NCBI GenBank assembly: GCA_948760655.1
Contig: CAQBKK010000012.1
Span: 1 to 24,045, forward strand
Reading direction: 5' to 3'
DNA length: 24,045 nucleotides
From: an uncultured Bacilli bacterium
GTDB lineage: Bacteria > Bacillota_I > Bacilli_A > RF39 > UBA660
A program made the translations under genes and the position numbers. The notes under the pieces were generated by a model. The model saw only the letters and a program-made list of their open reading frames with translations, ran no database searches and had not been told where the DNA came from. Of the stretch, positions 14,379-21,411 are shown piece after piece. Positions within the stretch are counted from its first letter, which is position 1. Each line of letters starts with the position of its first letter.

Positions 14379-14981
14379 ATGAAGAAAAAAGAATATGTCA
14401 TCAATATTTGCGATAATTATTTTCTATTGTTAAATAAAGATCAAATTCTTTGTAAAGAATTTAAAAGTTTGAAAGAAGATCAGATAATAAACATAAATCT
14501 TTTTATTGATGAATTTAATAAATTTTTAAAAGAAAATCATATAAGAATTCCACTTTTTGGGTGGATAGTTACTTTTATAAAGAATAAGCATTTAAATTCT
14601 GTTGTATTAGAAAAATACCAAGAAATCTTTAGTGATTATTTTTCAAAAATAAAAATTAAAAATATAGAAGAAATTTTAAAATTAGAAAATGATAATAGTT
14701 TTATGAATATATGCCAAAATTATATCGACTACTATTATATGAAAAAAAACCAAGTACAACTAGTAAGAATCAATCCGCTTATCTTCAATAATAATTATAA
14801 TAAGGTAATTAATCATCTATTGACGAATATCTATAAACCAGAAAAATTAATTGTTTTTGGAAGTAGTGAAAACATTTCCAAAACAGCTGAAAGTATAAAT
14901 AAAAATTTGGGGGTTTCAGTAATTTTTCCAGAAAAAACAAAAGAATACATAGTAGAAGAATATAAAAAGCTAAACTTGTAA
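14379..14981 (+). CDS. hypothetical protein in the mbl position after spoIIID
   Basis: I do not recognise this 200-residue protein. It has no signal peptide, no membrane helix and no clear catalytic motif, and is rich in Asn, Lys and Ile. The start MKKKEYVINICDNYFLLLNK and the C-terminal KLIVFGSSENISKTAESINKN followed by LGVSVIFPE faintly recall the beta1-beta2 strand pair and the last Gly-containing phosphate loop of actin-like proteins. B. subtilis has the actin-like gene mbl right after spoIIID. It is however much shorter than MreB/Mbl (about 330) and lacks their nucleotide motifs, so this is only a hint. ATG 14379 is chosen over GTG 14370, which overlaps the spoIIID stop. A clear terminator follows; it probably shares a transcript with spoIIID. 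Confidence 0.6.
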   Translation: MKKKEYVINICDNYFLLLNKDQILCKEFKSLKEDQIININLFIDEFNKFLKENHIRIPLFGWIVTFIKNKHLNSVVLEKYQEIFSDYFSKIKIKNIEEILKLENDNSFMNICQNYIDYYYMKKNQVQLVRINPLIFNNNYNKVINHLLTNIYKPEKLIVFGSSENISKTAESINKNLGVSVIFPEKTKEYIVEEYKKLNL

Positions 14982-15006
14982 AATTTCACTAAAATAAAAG
15001 AATCAT

Positions 15007-15042
15007 ACTAATATTTGAATAAAGCCAGATATTAGTTTTTTT
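15007..15042 (+). terminator. rho-independent terminator after the spoIIID-linked gene
   Basis: An 11-bp stem, 15007-15017 with 15026-15036 (one G-U pair), core ACTAATAT/ATATTAGT, followed by seven T. Confidence 0.8.
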
Positions 15043-15167
15043 ATAAGTCATCAGATAAATTTTTTGTCACATATTTTTTCTAATATAGTTAATTTATAAT
15101 ATTGAGTATCCAAATAAAATTATAGTATATATTTAAAACAATAATTTTAATATTTGCAGTATGAAAT

Positions 15168-15197
15168 TTGTATTTTTTTGTCATTTTATGGTATAAT
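15168..15197 (+). promoter_or_regulatory. promoter of the regulator-kinase operon (extended -10)
   Basis: TTGTAT (15168-15173), 18-bp spacer and TATAAT (15192-15197) preceded by TGG. The rest of the 254-bp gap from 14982 holds A/T-rich DNA; I could not identify a convincing pair of LytTR-type direct repeats. Confidence 0.65.
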
Positions 15198-15235
15198 TGC
15201 AGATAGTAAACTAGGTGAGGGAGAAGTAGAAGTAT

Positions 15236-15961
15236 ATGATAAAAATTGTAATTATAGAAAATGATGAGAAAACACAAGTAGAAATAAAACGAATTTTAAG
15301 AGAAATGTCAATTCTAAAAGATGAGGAAGTAAAAATTGATTACTTTACAAAATTTACAAGTGACTTAAAAGAAATAATTAATGACATTTCTGAACATAAA
15401 ATATATATCGTAGATATTAAATTAGATTCAAAAGTAAGTGGTATTGATATAGCAAAATATATAAGAGAAAAAGATTGGGAAAGTGAAATTATTTTTATAA
15501 CGAATCATGACAAAATGTTTGAAACAACTTATCGTAGTGTATATGAAGTATTTGATTTTATAGTAAAATTTCATGACTTTGAGCCAAGATTAAAAAGAGA
15601 TATAAAAACTATTTTTAAAAGAAATTTTGACAATAAAATGTTTCGATATAGTAACAATAATTTTAGTATTCAAGTATATTATCGCTCTATAACATATATT
15701 TATAGAGATAAAGAATCAAGAAAAATAATAATTAATACTGATAAAAATCATTATTCAGTAATTATGCCTTTAACAGATTCGTTAAATTATTTAGATAGTA
15801 GATTTAAAATGGTGCATCGAGCATGTATTGTGAATACAGATAGAGTAGAATCATATCAATGGGCAAAGGGATACTTTGTATTAGATAATGGTCAAAAGGT
15901 AGAAATATTATCTAAAAAATTTAAAAAGGAGATCATGGATTACTATGAAAGCAATAATTGA
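15236..15961 (+). CDS. LytTR-family response regulator (AgrA-like)
   Basis: The protein is the transcription factor of an agr-type two-component system. Residues 1-120 form a receiver domain with acidic residues E8 and D10, the probable phospho-acceptor Asp60 in IYIVDIKLD, Thr/Asn in FITNH and a switch Tyr/Phe-Asp near VFDFIVKF. Residues 135-238 form the LytTR DNA-binding domain, including QVYYRSITYIYRDK, SLNYLDSRFKMVHRACIVN and the C-terminal VEILSKKFKKEIM. At 241 residues it is normal for AgrA. The Shine-Dalgarno (GAGGGAG) is unusually far, about 13 bases. The gene precedes the kinase and overlaps it by 17 bases, whereas most agr operons place the kinase first. Confidence 0.92.
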   Translation: MIKIVIIENDEKTQVEIKRILREMSILKDEEVKIDYFTKFTSDLKEIINDISEHKIYIVDIKLDSKVSGIDIAKYIREKDWESEIIFITNHDKMFETTYRSVYEVFDFIVKFHDFEPRLKRDIKTIFKRNFDNKMFRYSNNNFSIQVYYRSITYIYRDKESRKIIINTDKNHYSVIMPLTDSLNYLDSRFKMVHRACIVNTDRVESYQWAKGYFVLDNGQKVEILSKKFKKEIMDYYESNN

Positions 15962-17216
15962 TTTGTTTTTTTCAATATTAGTGATATACATATGTACAAT
16001 ATTATATGACGTTTGTTACGCTAAACTAAATAATAAAAAGAAATATTTTAATGTAAGAACATTAGGAATATCCTTAGTTTTTACTTTAATGATATTGTTA
16101 GGTAATTACAAAAATAATATCATTTTTAAAATTCTAATTAATTCTATAGCAATATGTGTAAACTTTAAATTGATTTTTAAAGACAATATAAAGAAGATAG
16201 TTATAAATTATATTATGTTATACTTAATTCTAATTTTATTAGAATTGGTTGTTACATACTCTTTTTCATTTATTACAATTTTTAATGAATCTTCTATAGA
16301 AACATCATTAATACACTTTAGATTATTCTTATCAATTGTAATAAGTTTCATTGAATATACACTTATATCTATAAAAAATATGAGAAAATATTTAAAAAAA
16401 TTAATTATATTTTTTGAAAATAACGTAAATGCGAGTAATATTGCATATTTAATGTTTTTAACTATTTCAATTTTGGGCTTATTAGATATAAATAATTATT
16501 TTAATAACAATTCAATTAATATGATTATATTTTTATTAATTATTTTTGTCATACTTTTCGCTTTGGTAATTAGATTAAAGTATAATGAAGACATTTTAAA
16601 ATTAACTAATAGAAAATTGATAGATTATAACGATAATTATAGCAAATTTTTAGATGAGTATAAAATTTATAAACATAATATTAATCATAAATTGTCAGCT
16701 ATGAAATCCTTTGGAAATAAAAAGATAAATGCTTTAATCGACGATTTATTAGAAGAAGAAACGAATTTTAGTATTAGAAATAACGAGATTTATAACATAC
16801 CAAATGGAATTAAAGGAATTGTGGCTGAAAAATTATATAATAAAGAGTATGATGTACTAATAGATAACAAAGTAGAAAACGATCCATTTAGTAATCTTGA
16901 TCCAAAAACATTTAATAGTATATCTGAAGCATTAGGTATAGCACTCGATAATGCTGTAGAAGCAAGTGAAGAAACAAAAAATCCTATTATAATTATGGAC
17001 TTGTATGAAGATAAAGAAAATTTATATTTAAAAGTTGGAAATAACTACTGTAATAATATTGATTTAGACGAGTTGGGAAATAAATATTATTCTACTAAAA
17101 ATCGTGGTAGTGGATTAGGATTATTTTCAATTAAACGCAATAATTTAGTAAAAGAAAAAATTGAAATTATAAATAGCTTCTTTTATATCGAATTGCAAAT
17201 AAAAAAAGCACGCTAG
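15945..17216 (+). CDS. AgrC-like sensor histidine kinase (HPK10, GHKL type)
   Basis: The kinase would sense the peptide made by the neighbouring AgrD/AgrB pair. Residues 1-210 hold about six membrane segments, the peptide-sensing part of AgrC proteins. The cytosolic part begins near 211 with a coiled stretch and a phospho-acceptor motif YKHNINHKL (His244 as acceptor), which differs from the usual RHDxxN by Asn and His. The GHKL ATPase domain follows, with N-box EALGIALDNAVEA (Asn336) and G-box GSGLGL at 388-393; no classical D-box is obvious. The ATG lies inside the end of the regulator gene, with AAGGAGAT about 12 bases ahead. Its TAG stop lies in the loop of a terminator that also faces agrD. 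Confidence 0.9.
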   Translation: MKAIIDLFFSILVIYICTILYDVCYAKLNNKKKYFNVRTLGISLVFTLMILLGNYKNNIIFKILINSIAICVNFKLIFKDNIKKIVINYIMLYLILILLELVVTYSFSFITIFNESSIETSLIHFRLFLSIVISFIEYTLISIKNMRKYLKKLIIFFENNVNASNIAYLMFLTISILGLLDINNYFNNNSINMIIFLLIIFVILFALVIRLKYNEDILKLTNRKLIDYNDNYSKFLDEYKIYKHNINHKLSAMKSFGNKKINALIDDLLEEETNFSIRNNEIYNIPNGIKGIVAEKLYNKEYDVLIDNKVENDPFSNLDPKTFNSISEALGIALDNAVEASEETKNPIIIMDLYEDKENLYLKVGNNYCNNIDLDELGNKYYSTKNRGSGLGLFSIKRNNLVKEKIEIINSFFYIELQIKKAR

Positions 17217-17232
17217 TTAAACGCGTGTTTTT
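17204..17232. terminator. bidirectional terminator between kinase and agrD
   Basis: AAAAGCACGC (17204-17213) pairs with GCGTGTTTTT (17223-17232), allowing one G-U pair. Read on plus it ends the kinase gene, whose stop is in the loop; read on minus the A run becomes a T run (GCTTTTTTT) just past the agrD stop at 17236. Confidence 0.8.
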
Positions 17233-17235
17233 AAA

Positions 17236-17355
17236 TTAAAGCATTTCTTTAGGACATTCAGTTTCATCCCAAATTCCTAATACAGTAAATGTTGAAACAC
17301 TATTATTAGATACTTTAGCTAAAGTTGATAATACATTTGCAAATATATTAGCCAT
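17236..17355 (-). CDS. agrD: AgrD-type autoinducing peptide precursor, Cys-less ring
   Basis: The minus strand encodes 39 residues from ATG 17355, with an ideal ribosome site AAGGAGGG seven bases upstream (17370-17363). Residues 1-20 (MANIFANVLSTLAKVSNNSV) form the expected amphipathic leader; the core is STFTVLGIW (21-29) and the tail DETECPKEML (30-39) is the conserved acidic AgrD tail with CPKE. AgrB would cut after Trp29 and close a ring. In most AgrD proteins Cys, sometimes Ser, sits five residues from the cut; here that residue is Val25, preceded by Thr24. The core closely resembles Lactobacillus plantarum LamD (CVGIW before FET) with Thr in place of Cys and one added Leu. agrB lies 55 bp upstream on the same strand. 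Too short for routine gene calling. Confidence 0.88.
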   Translation of the reverse strand: MANIFANVLSTLAKVSNNSVSTFTVLGIWDETECPKEML

Positions 17356-17410
17356 TATAAATCCCTCCTTTCTTGCCTAAATATCTATATAAAAAATATT
17401 TAAACCACAA

Positions 17411-18007
17411 TTAATTTTTATAATATTTATAATTGTTATATGGAATATGAAATATTTTATAAGTAAGAGGACAAATGCATAAAGCATTCATCATTAAAAT
17501 AAAACTAATAATTTCTCTAAAATTTTGATTTTGAATAAATAGATTGAATAATACAAAGATTAGGGCTATAAAAATGGATAATAATTTGTTCACAATTCTT
17601 TTTTTTCTGTTTAAAAGTGGTCTTTTTGGAGTATCAGCTGGAGCCCATAAAAGAATACTTAGAATTCCAATTACATTCCCAATAATTAATATAGAATTCG
17701 AAAAAACTATGTATTTTATAAACAAAGGTAAAAAAATATAGACGCTTAATGTTGTAATCCAACAATATATATTTTTTGTTGCATGAATGCCAAACGAAAA
17801 TCCTCGTAATAAAGAATACAATAACAAAGATAACAAAGTTATTTTCAAAGTACCTAAAATAGCCGATAATAAAAGTACCACTGCCATCTTAGTAATAAAA
17901 GAATATAATGATTCTAAAGTATATCGAAATATATTTACTTGTTTTTCAGAACAAGCATTATTGTTTATTAAATAATTTAATGTATGATTAACAAATACTT
18001 CTTTCAT
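17411..18007 (-). CDS. agrB: AgrB-type accessory gene regulator protease
   Basis: AgrB is the membrane cysteine endopeptidase that removes the AgrD tail and forms the (thio)lactone ring. The 198-residue protein has five to six membrane segments. The catalytic pair is His75 and Cys82 in RGFSFGIHATKNIYCWITTL, with the same seven-residue spacing as S. aureus His77/Cys84. The family block LWAPADTPKRPL is at 120-131 and the basic loop NRKKR follows. All parts needed for activity are present. The ATG at 18007-18005 follows GGGTG; a possible extended -10 (TGC-TATTAT) lies at 18034-18026. It is transcribed with agrD towards the regulator-kinase pair. Confidence 0.95.
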   Translation of the reverse strand: MKEVFVNHTLNYLINNNACSEKQVNIFRYTLESLYSFITKMAVVLLLSAILGTLKITLLSLLLYSLLRGFSFGIHATKNIYCWITTLSVYIFLPLFIKYIVFSNSILIIGNVIGILSILLWAPADTPKRPLLNRKKRIVNKLLSIFIALIFVLFNLFIQNQNFREIISFILMMNALCICPLTYKIFHIPYNNYKYYKN

Positions 18008-18025
18008 ACTTTTACACCCAAAACG

Positions 18026-18034
18026 ATAATAGCA
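18026..18034 (-). promoter_or_regulatory. possible agrB extended -10
   Basis: On the minus strand TGCTATTAT (18034 down to 18026), 18 bases before the agrB ATG. No good -35 is seen. Confidence 0.35.
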
Positions 18035-18141
18035 TTTTTTAGAATAAATATTTTTTCCTTAGTATAAATGAAAAAAAATATGGTTTAAAAAGAAAATAAA
18101 AGTATAAAAAAAAGAAAAAACGGAAAAATAAAACAAAATAT

Positions 18142-18197
18142 GTGTTTTTTAAACACGTTAAAACAAAAAGTGCAAAATTTGTCGAACGCATTTTGTT
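18142..18197. repeat. two hairpins in the agrB-cspA divergent gap
   Basis: GTGTTT (18142-18147) with AAACAC (18151-18156), and AACAAAA-AG-TGC (18162-18173, AG bulged) with GCATTTTGTT (18188-18197). The 252-bp gap is otherwise A-rich. They may end transcripts entering from either side, act as regulator sites, or belong to a cold-shock 5' leader. Confidence 0.4.
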
Positions 18198-18205
18198 GTT
18201 TGTGT

Positions 18206-18233
18206 TTGAATCAAGTGGTAAGGTTAATACATA
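18206..18233 (+). promoter_or_regulatory. possible cold-shock gene promoter
   Basis: TTGAAT (18206-18211), 16-bp spacer and TACATA (18228-18233), 26 bp before the ATG. The match is moderate, and it would give only a short leader, unlike the long cspA leaders of E. coli. Confidence 0.35.
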
Positions 18234-18259
18234 AATAAAGAAGAAAGAGGTGCATAAAT

Positions 18260-18472
18260 ATGCGTGGAAAAGTAAAGTGGTTTAATAATGAGAAAGGATA
18301 TGGATTTATTGAATGTAATGATTTAGAAGATATTTTTGTTCATTACTCAGCAATCCATAAAGAAGGATATAAAACTTTGAAAGAAGGAGATATTGTAGAT
18401 TTTAAATTAATTGAAACTTCTAAAGGATTACAAGCAATTGACGTAGCAACGTCGGAACTTACTACTGTATAA
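18260..18472 (+). CDS. cold-shock-domain protein
   Basis: This 70-residue single OB-fold protein binds single-stranded RNA and DNA and melts RNA structure, often during cold or stress. It has KVKWFNNEKGYGFIE with RNP1 (KGYGFI, 12-17) and RNP2 DIFVHYSAI (24-32), then EGDIVDFKLIETSKGLQAIDV. The C-terminal half is typical of CspA/CspB. It has a good AGAGGTG ribosome site. The terminator at 18461-18485 includes the stop codon. Which paralogue it is cannot be told. Confidence 0.95.
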   Translation: MRGKVKWFNNEKGYGFIECNDLEDIFVHYSAIHKEGYKTLKEGDIVDFKLIETSKGLQAIDVATSELTTV

Positions 18473-18485
18473 GTAGTTTTTTTTT
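18461..18485 (+). terminator. terminator containing the cold-shock gene stop codon
   Basis: ACTACT (18461-18466) pairs with AGTAGT (18472-18477); loop GTATA; nine T follow (18477-18485). The TAA stop spans the loop and 3' arm. Confidence 0.8.
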
Positions 18486-18529
18486 ATAAAAAAAATCGCC
18501 ATTACAACGATCTATGATTAAAAATATAT

Positions 18530-19365
18530 TTATAACATATCTATTTCTTCTTTTGATAAATTTATATATTTTTGTATTAGGCTTACATCAAAACCATCTT
18601 CTACCATCTTTTTAGCAATATCCATAGAATTTTTCTTTGCGCCATCAAGAAATCCTTCTTTAAAACCCTCTTCTTTCATCTCTTCATCAATTTGTCTTTG
18701 TAATTCCTCTTCACTACAATAAAATGCCTCATCAAATAATTGTGTAAAATTCTCTAAATTCTTCTTTACCATTTGTATCATCCTATCTCCCTTATAGATT
18801 GTTTTTAAGACTTCTTTATCTTCGATTACAAACAAAGCCAAGTCTTTTAATAACCCTTCGTTGATACTATTATAATCTATTTTTTTATAATACGATAGGT
18901 TTATATCATAAATTTTTAGTAATTCTGTATATTCTAGGTGATGTTGTTTTTCCATTAATACCGTCTCATAAACAAATTCTCTTTTTCCATAAACTGTATC
19001 TCTAGCATTGATATTAATGATTGTAATTGGTTTTAACTCTTTATAACTTTCTGAATTAGTAAGTTGTCTTAATGTTAATTGATAATCATAAGTTAAACTC
19101 TTTCTTTTACTTGTCTTACTTCTACTATAATTCACTTCGATTCCAAAATACACTTTCCCATCAAAGAATGGTAAATCTCCTATAGAATTAATAATAGTTG
19201 CATGACTTCCAAACTCTGGGTGAACAGGGACTAAATTGTCTTTTAATTCTTCATAAGGTATTCCTGTTGTATGGGCAATAATTCTTGCTACATAGTTTCT
19301 TATTTCTTTATTTTCATAAGATAATACTTTTTAATGACTTTATCGTTTAGGTATTTTAATTCCAT
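18530..19365 (-). pseudogene. Rpn/PD-(D/E)XK nuclease-family transposase-like gene with one frameshift
   Basis: The minus strand starts at ATG 19365 with AGGAGG seven bases upstream and reads MELKYLNDKVIKK, then hits a stop. Adding one A to the A5 run (T5 on plus, 19328-19332) gives VLSYENKEIRNYVARIIAHT, joining in frame to the long open part. The restored gene is 279 codons, an exact multiple of three, which supports a single lost base. The nuclease core is DGKVYFGIEVNYSRSK, where the family usually has IE(V/M)Q; Asn replaces Gln. YDYQLTLRQLTNSESYKELKPITIIN and the C-terminal EGFKEGFLDGAKK..EEIDML are typical of the family, linked to horizontal spread and recombination. Sequencing error cannot be excluded. 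A 7-bp anti-Shine-Dalgarno repeat lies in its leader. Confidence 0.82.
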
Positions 19366-19370
19366 AAAAA

Positions 19371-19428
19371 AACCTCCTTCTATTTTATATATACACCTTA
19401 AATTAGTGTTTTCCTTTTTTTGGAGGTT
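19371..19428. repeat. inverted repeat able to mask the Rpn-gene ribosome site
   Basis: AACCTCC (19371-19377, the complement of the GGAGG ribosome site) and GGAGGTT (19422-19428) are a perfect 7-bp inverted repeat with a 44-base loop in the leader of the minus-strand gene. Confidence 0.45.
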
Positions 19429-19508
19429 ATTTTTATAGAGAATAATCTTCTAATCGTGTTTAGTTCTATCCATTTTTATAAAAATAATAATAGAAATAAT
19501 AAAATATA

Positions 19509-19517
19509 TGATATACT
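19509..19517 (+). promoter_or_regulatory. hpf promoter, extended -10
   Basis: TGA followed by TATACT (19512-19517), 20 bp before the hpf ATG; no recognisable -35. Confidence 0.45.
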
Positions 19518-19537
19518 TACCATAAGGAAGGTGAAAT

Positions 19538-20068
19538 ATGGAAATTAATATTAGAGGAGATAAAGTATCTATTACAGAGGCAATGCGAGAACAAATAAAA
19601 AATAAGCTGAGTAGACTTGAAAAATACTTTGATAATCCAGATACAATAAAAGTACATGTTAATATTAAAATCAAAAGTATATCTCAAATTATTGAGGTAA
19701 CAATTCCAACAAGTAAATTTACAATACGAGCAGAAGAAAGCCAAGAAGATTTATATACTGCAATTGATTTAATCGTTGATAAACTAGAAAGACAAATACG
19801 CAAAAATAAAACAAAATTAAAAAATAAATACAAAAATATAGAAAATTTTGAATTAAATTTAGACTTTGACACAGAAGAGGAAGAAAACGAAAATAAAATT
19901 GTAAAACGAAAAAATATGGAAATGAAACCCATGGATGAAGAAGAGGCACTCTTACAAGCGGAACTTTTAGGACATGATTTCTTCGTATTTAAAAATGAAA
20001 AAGAAGAATGTGTATCCGTACTATATAAAAGAAAAGATGGATTATACGGGATTATAAATGTACAATAG
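19538..20068 (+). CDS. hpf: long-form ribosome hibernation promoting factor
   Basis: Long HPF binds the decoding centre of the 30S and dimerises ribosomes into inactive 100S particles in stationary phase. Residues 1-100 form the ribosome-binding S30AE domain (MEINIRGDKVSITEAMREQIKNK, DLYTAIDLIVDKLERQIRK). An acidic, low-complexity linker spans about 108-128, and the C-terminal dimerisation domain is at about 129-176 (MDEEEALLQAELLGHDFFVF, SVLYKRKDGLYGIINV). The 176-residue length is close to the usual 185-190. AAGGAAGGTG is the ribosome site. hpf just before secA is the normal Bacilli order, here interrupted by one gene. A terminator follows. Confidence 0.95.
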   Translation: MEINIRGDKVSITEAMREQIKNKLSRLEKYFDNPDTIKVHVNIKIKSISQIIEVTIPTSKFTIRAEESQEDLYTAIDLIVDKLERQIRKNKTKLKNKYKNIENFELNLDFDTEEEENENKIVKRKNMEMKPMDEEEALLQAELLGHDFFVFKNEKEECVSVLYKRKDGLYGIINVQ

Positions 20069-20100
20069 AAAGCTGACAAAAAAAGTTAGCTTTTTATTTT
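20069..20100 (+). terminator. rho-independent terminator after hpf
   Basis: AAAGCTGAC (20069-20077) pairs with GTTAGCTTT (20085-20093, one G-U) around seven A, followed by TTATTTT. Confidence 0.85.
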
Positions 20101-20176
20101 GAAGTCATCCCTCTTTTACTTGCTATTTAGGACACATTAGTATAAAATAATGAAAGTTTGAAAAAGGGGGAAAAGA

Positions 20177-21365
20177 ATGAAAGGCTATAAATTTATAGGG
20201 TATGTAAAAAGTACGAAATACAACCAAATAGATAAAATTTAATCCATGGTTGGGAGGTAAATTTAAATGTATAGATAAAGAAGGAAAAGAAAGAAAATTA
20301 AATAAAAAGCAAAGAGTATACTTACATGAAAAATTTTTGATTAAATGTAATTTTGTTGAATTAATTTCAGCATTAAAAGTGACGACTGGAATTTTAGTAA
20401 GCATATATGGAGCACTTCAATCAATAAAATATAGAAATATTCTTGGAGACATACCAACAATTACCAAAGAATTTATTTGGGAGGAAAATATTTTAAAAGA
20501 GGATAGAGATATTGATAAATTAATAGAATATTGTTCTAAATACATAGATAGTAATAATGAATTTACAGAAGAACAAAAAGAATATTTAAAAATAGCTTGG
20601 GGTAGATACTTAAAAGATGAAGGAGAAAATTTAGAATTTAGAACAATGATAAACTTATATAATGATTTATCAAATGTTGAAGTTGAGGATACCCCTTATT
20701 TAAATGGCTTTGTAGGAGTATATAAAGACGAACTAAATAAAATATTTTTATTAAAAGATTATGAATATAAAAATAAAACTTTATTCCATGAAACAATCCA
20801 TCGTTTTTTAAGAGACAATGGTATTCATATTATGACTGCTTTGGACGAAGGATTCAGCGCTGCATTAGAAAAAAAATATTGTGGCGAAACTCCTCTTTCT
20901 TATCCTGAAGAAAATGAATACCTCTTATTAATTCGTGAAATTATAGGAAAAGAAAAATTAACATACCTTTTAGAAAATAAAAGAGAGGATGAATTTTATT
21001 CTTATTTAGCAGAATGTACAAATAATTCTAAAATCCATGTAAAGGAATTAATAGAATTGACTAAAACAAAAATATGGTATAGGCAAAATCCAAAATATGA
21101 AAAAGCCGAGGAGCTAGACAAAGAAATAAAAATGACACTTGCTAGCTGGGCGATTCAAGTAAATTCTAAAAATCAAGAAAATTTTAACATTTTAAATGCT
21201 ATGAATAGTAAATACCGATTAGATTCGTCGTTTTTAGAAGAAAATTATTTTTATTGGGATACAGAAAATGCTTTTAATTTTTATATAATTGATGATGAAA
21301 ACAAATACGAATACACTTACTTGTTTGAAGAAAATCAAACACTTGCAAAAATGCACAATAAATAA
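20177..21365 (+). pseudogene. gluzincin-like zinc metalloprotease gene with an N-terminal frameshift
   Basis: An ATG at 20177 with AGGGGG six to seven bases upstream opens MKGYKFIGYVKSTKYNQIDK and stops at 20240. Removing one A from the A4 run at 20234-20237 continues as FNPWLGGKFKCIDKEGKERK into the long frame that ends at 21365; the restored length is exactly 396 codons. The only other start for the long frame is a TTG at 20250 without a spaced ribosome site. The body carries HETIH (HExxH, His204, Glu205, His208 in the restored protein) and, 15 residues later, Glu224 in ALDEGFSAALEKKY, the gluzincin pattern of a zinc protease. A weakly hydrophobic stretch near 60-82 could be a membrane segment; otherwise it looks cytosolic. 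The family is not recognised further and the substrate is unknown. The break may be real, phase-variable or an assembly error. Confidence 0.65.
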
Positions 21366-21373
21366 ATAAGTTA

Positions 21374-21382
21374 TGTTATAAT
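21374..21382 (+). promoter_or_regulatory. secA promoter, extended -10
   Basis: TGT followed by a perfect TATAAT (21377-21382), 29 bp before the secA ATG; the -35 region is poor, as allowed for extended -10 promoters. Confidence 0.6.
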
Positions 21383-21411
21383 ATACTTTAAAGAAAAAGG
21401 AGAGATACAAG

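Noticed and set aside
14982..15235. AgrA/LytTR direct-repeat binding sites before the regulator
   Set aside because: Only isolated ATAGTTAAT-like words were found, without a second copy at the 12-13 bp spacing expected.
15089..15277. Minus-strand open frame between the spoIIID-linked gene and the response regulator
   Set aside because: Tyr/Asn/Ile-rich low-complexity, overlaps the promoter and start of the regulator, no ribosome site.
17544..17975. Plus-strand open frames over agrB
   Set aside because: They are antisense to agrB, whose catalytic motifs are clear on the minus strand.
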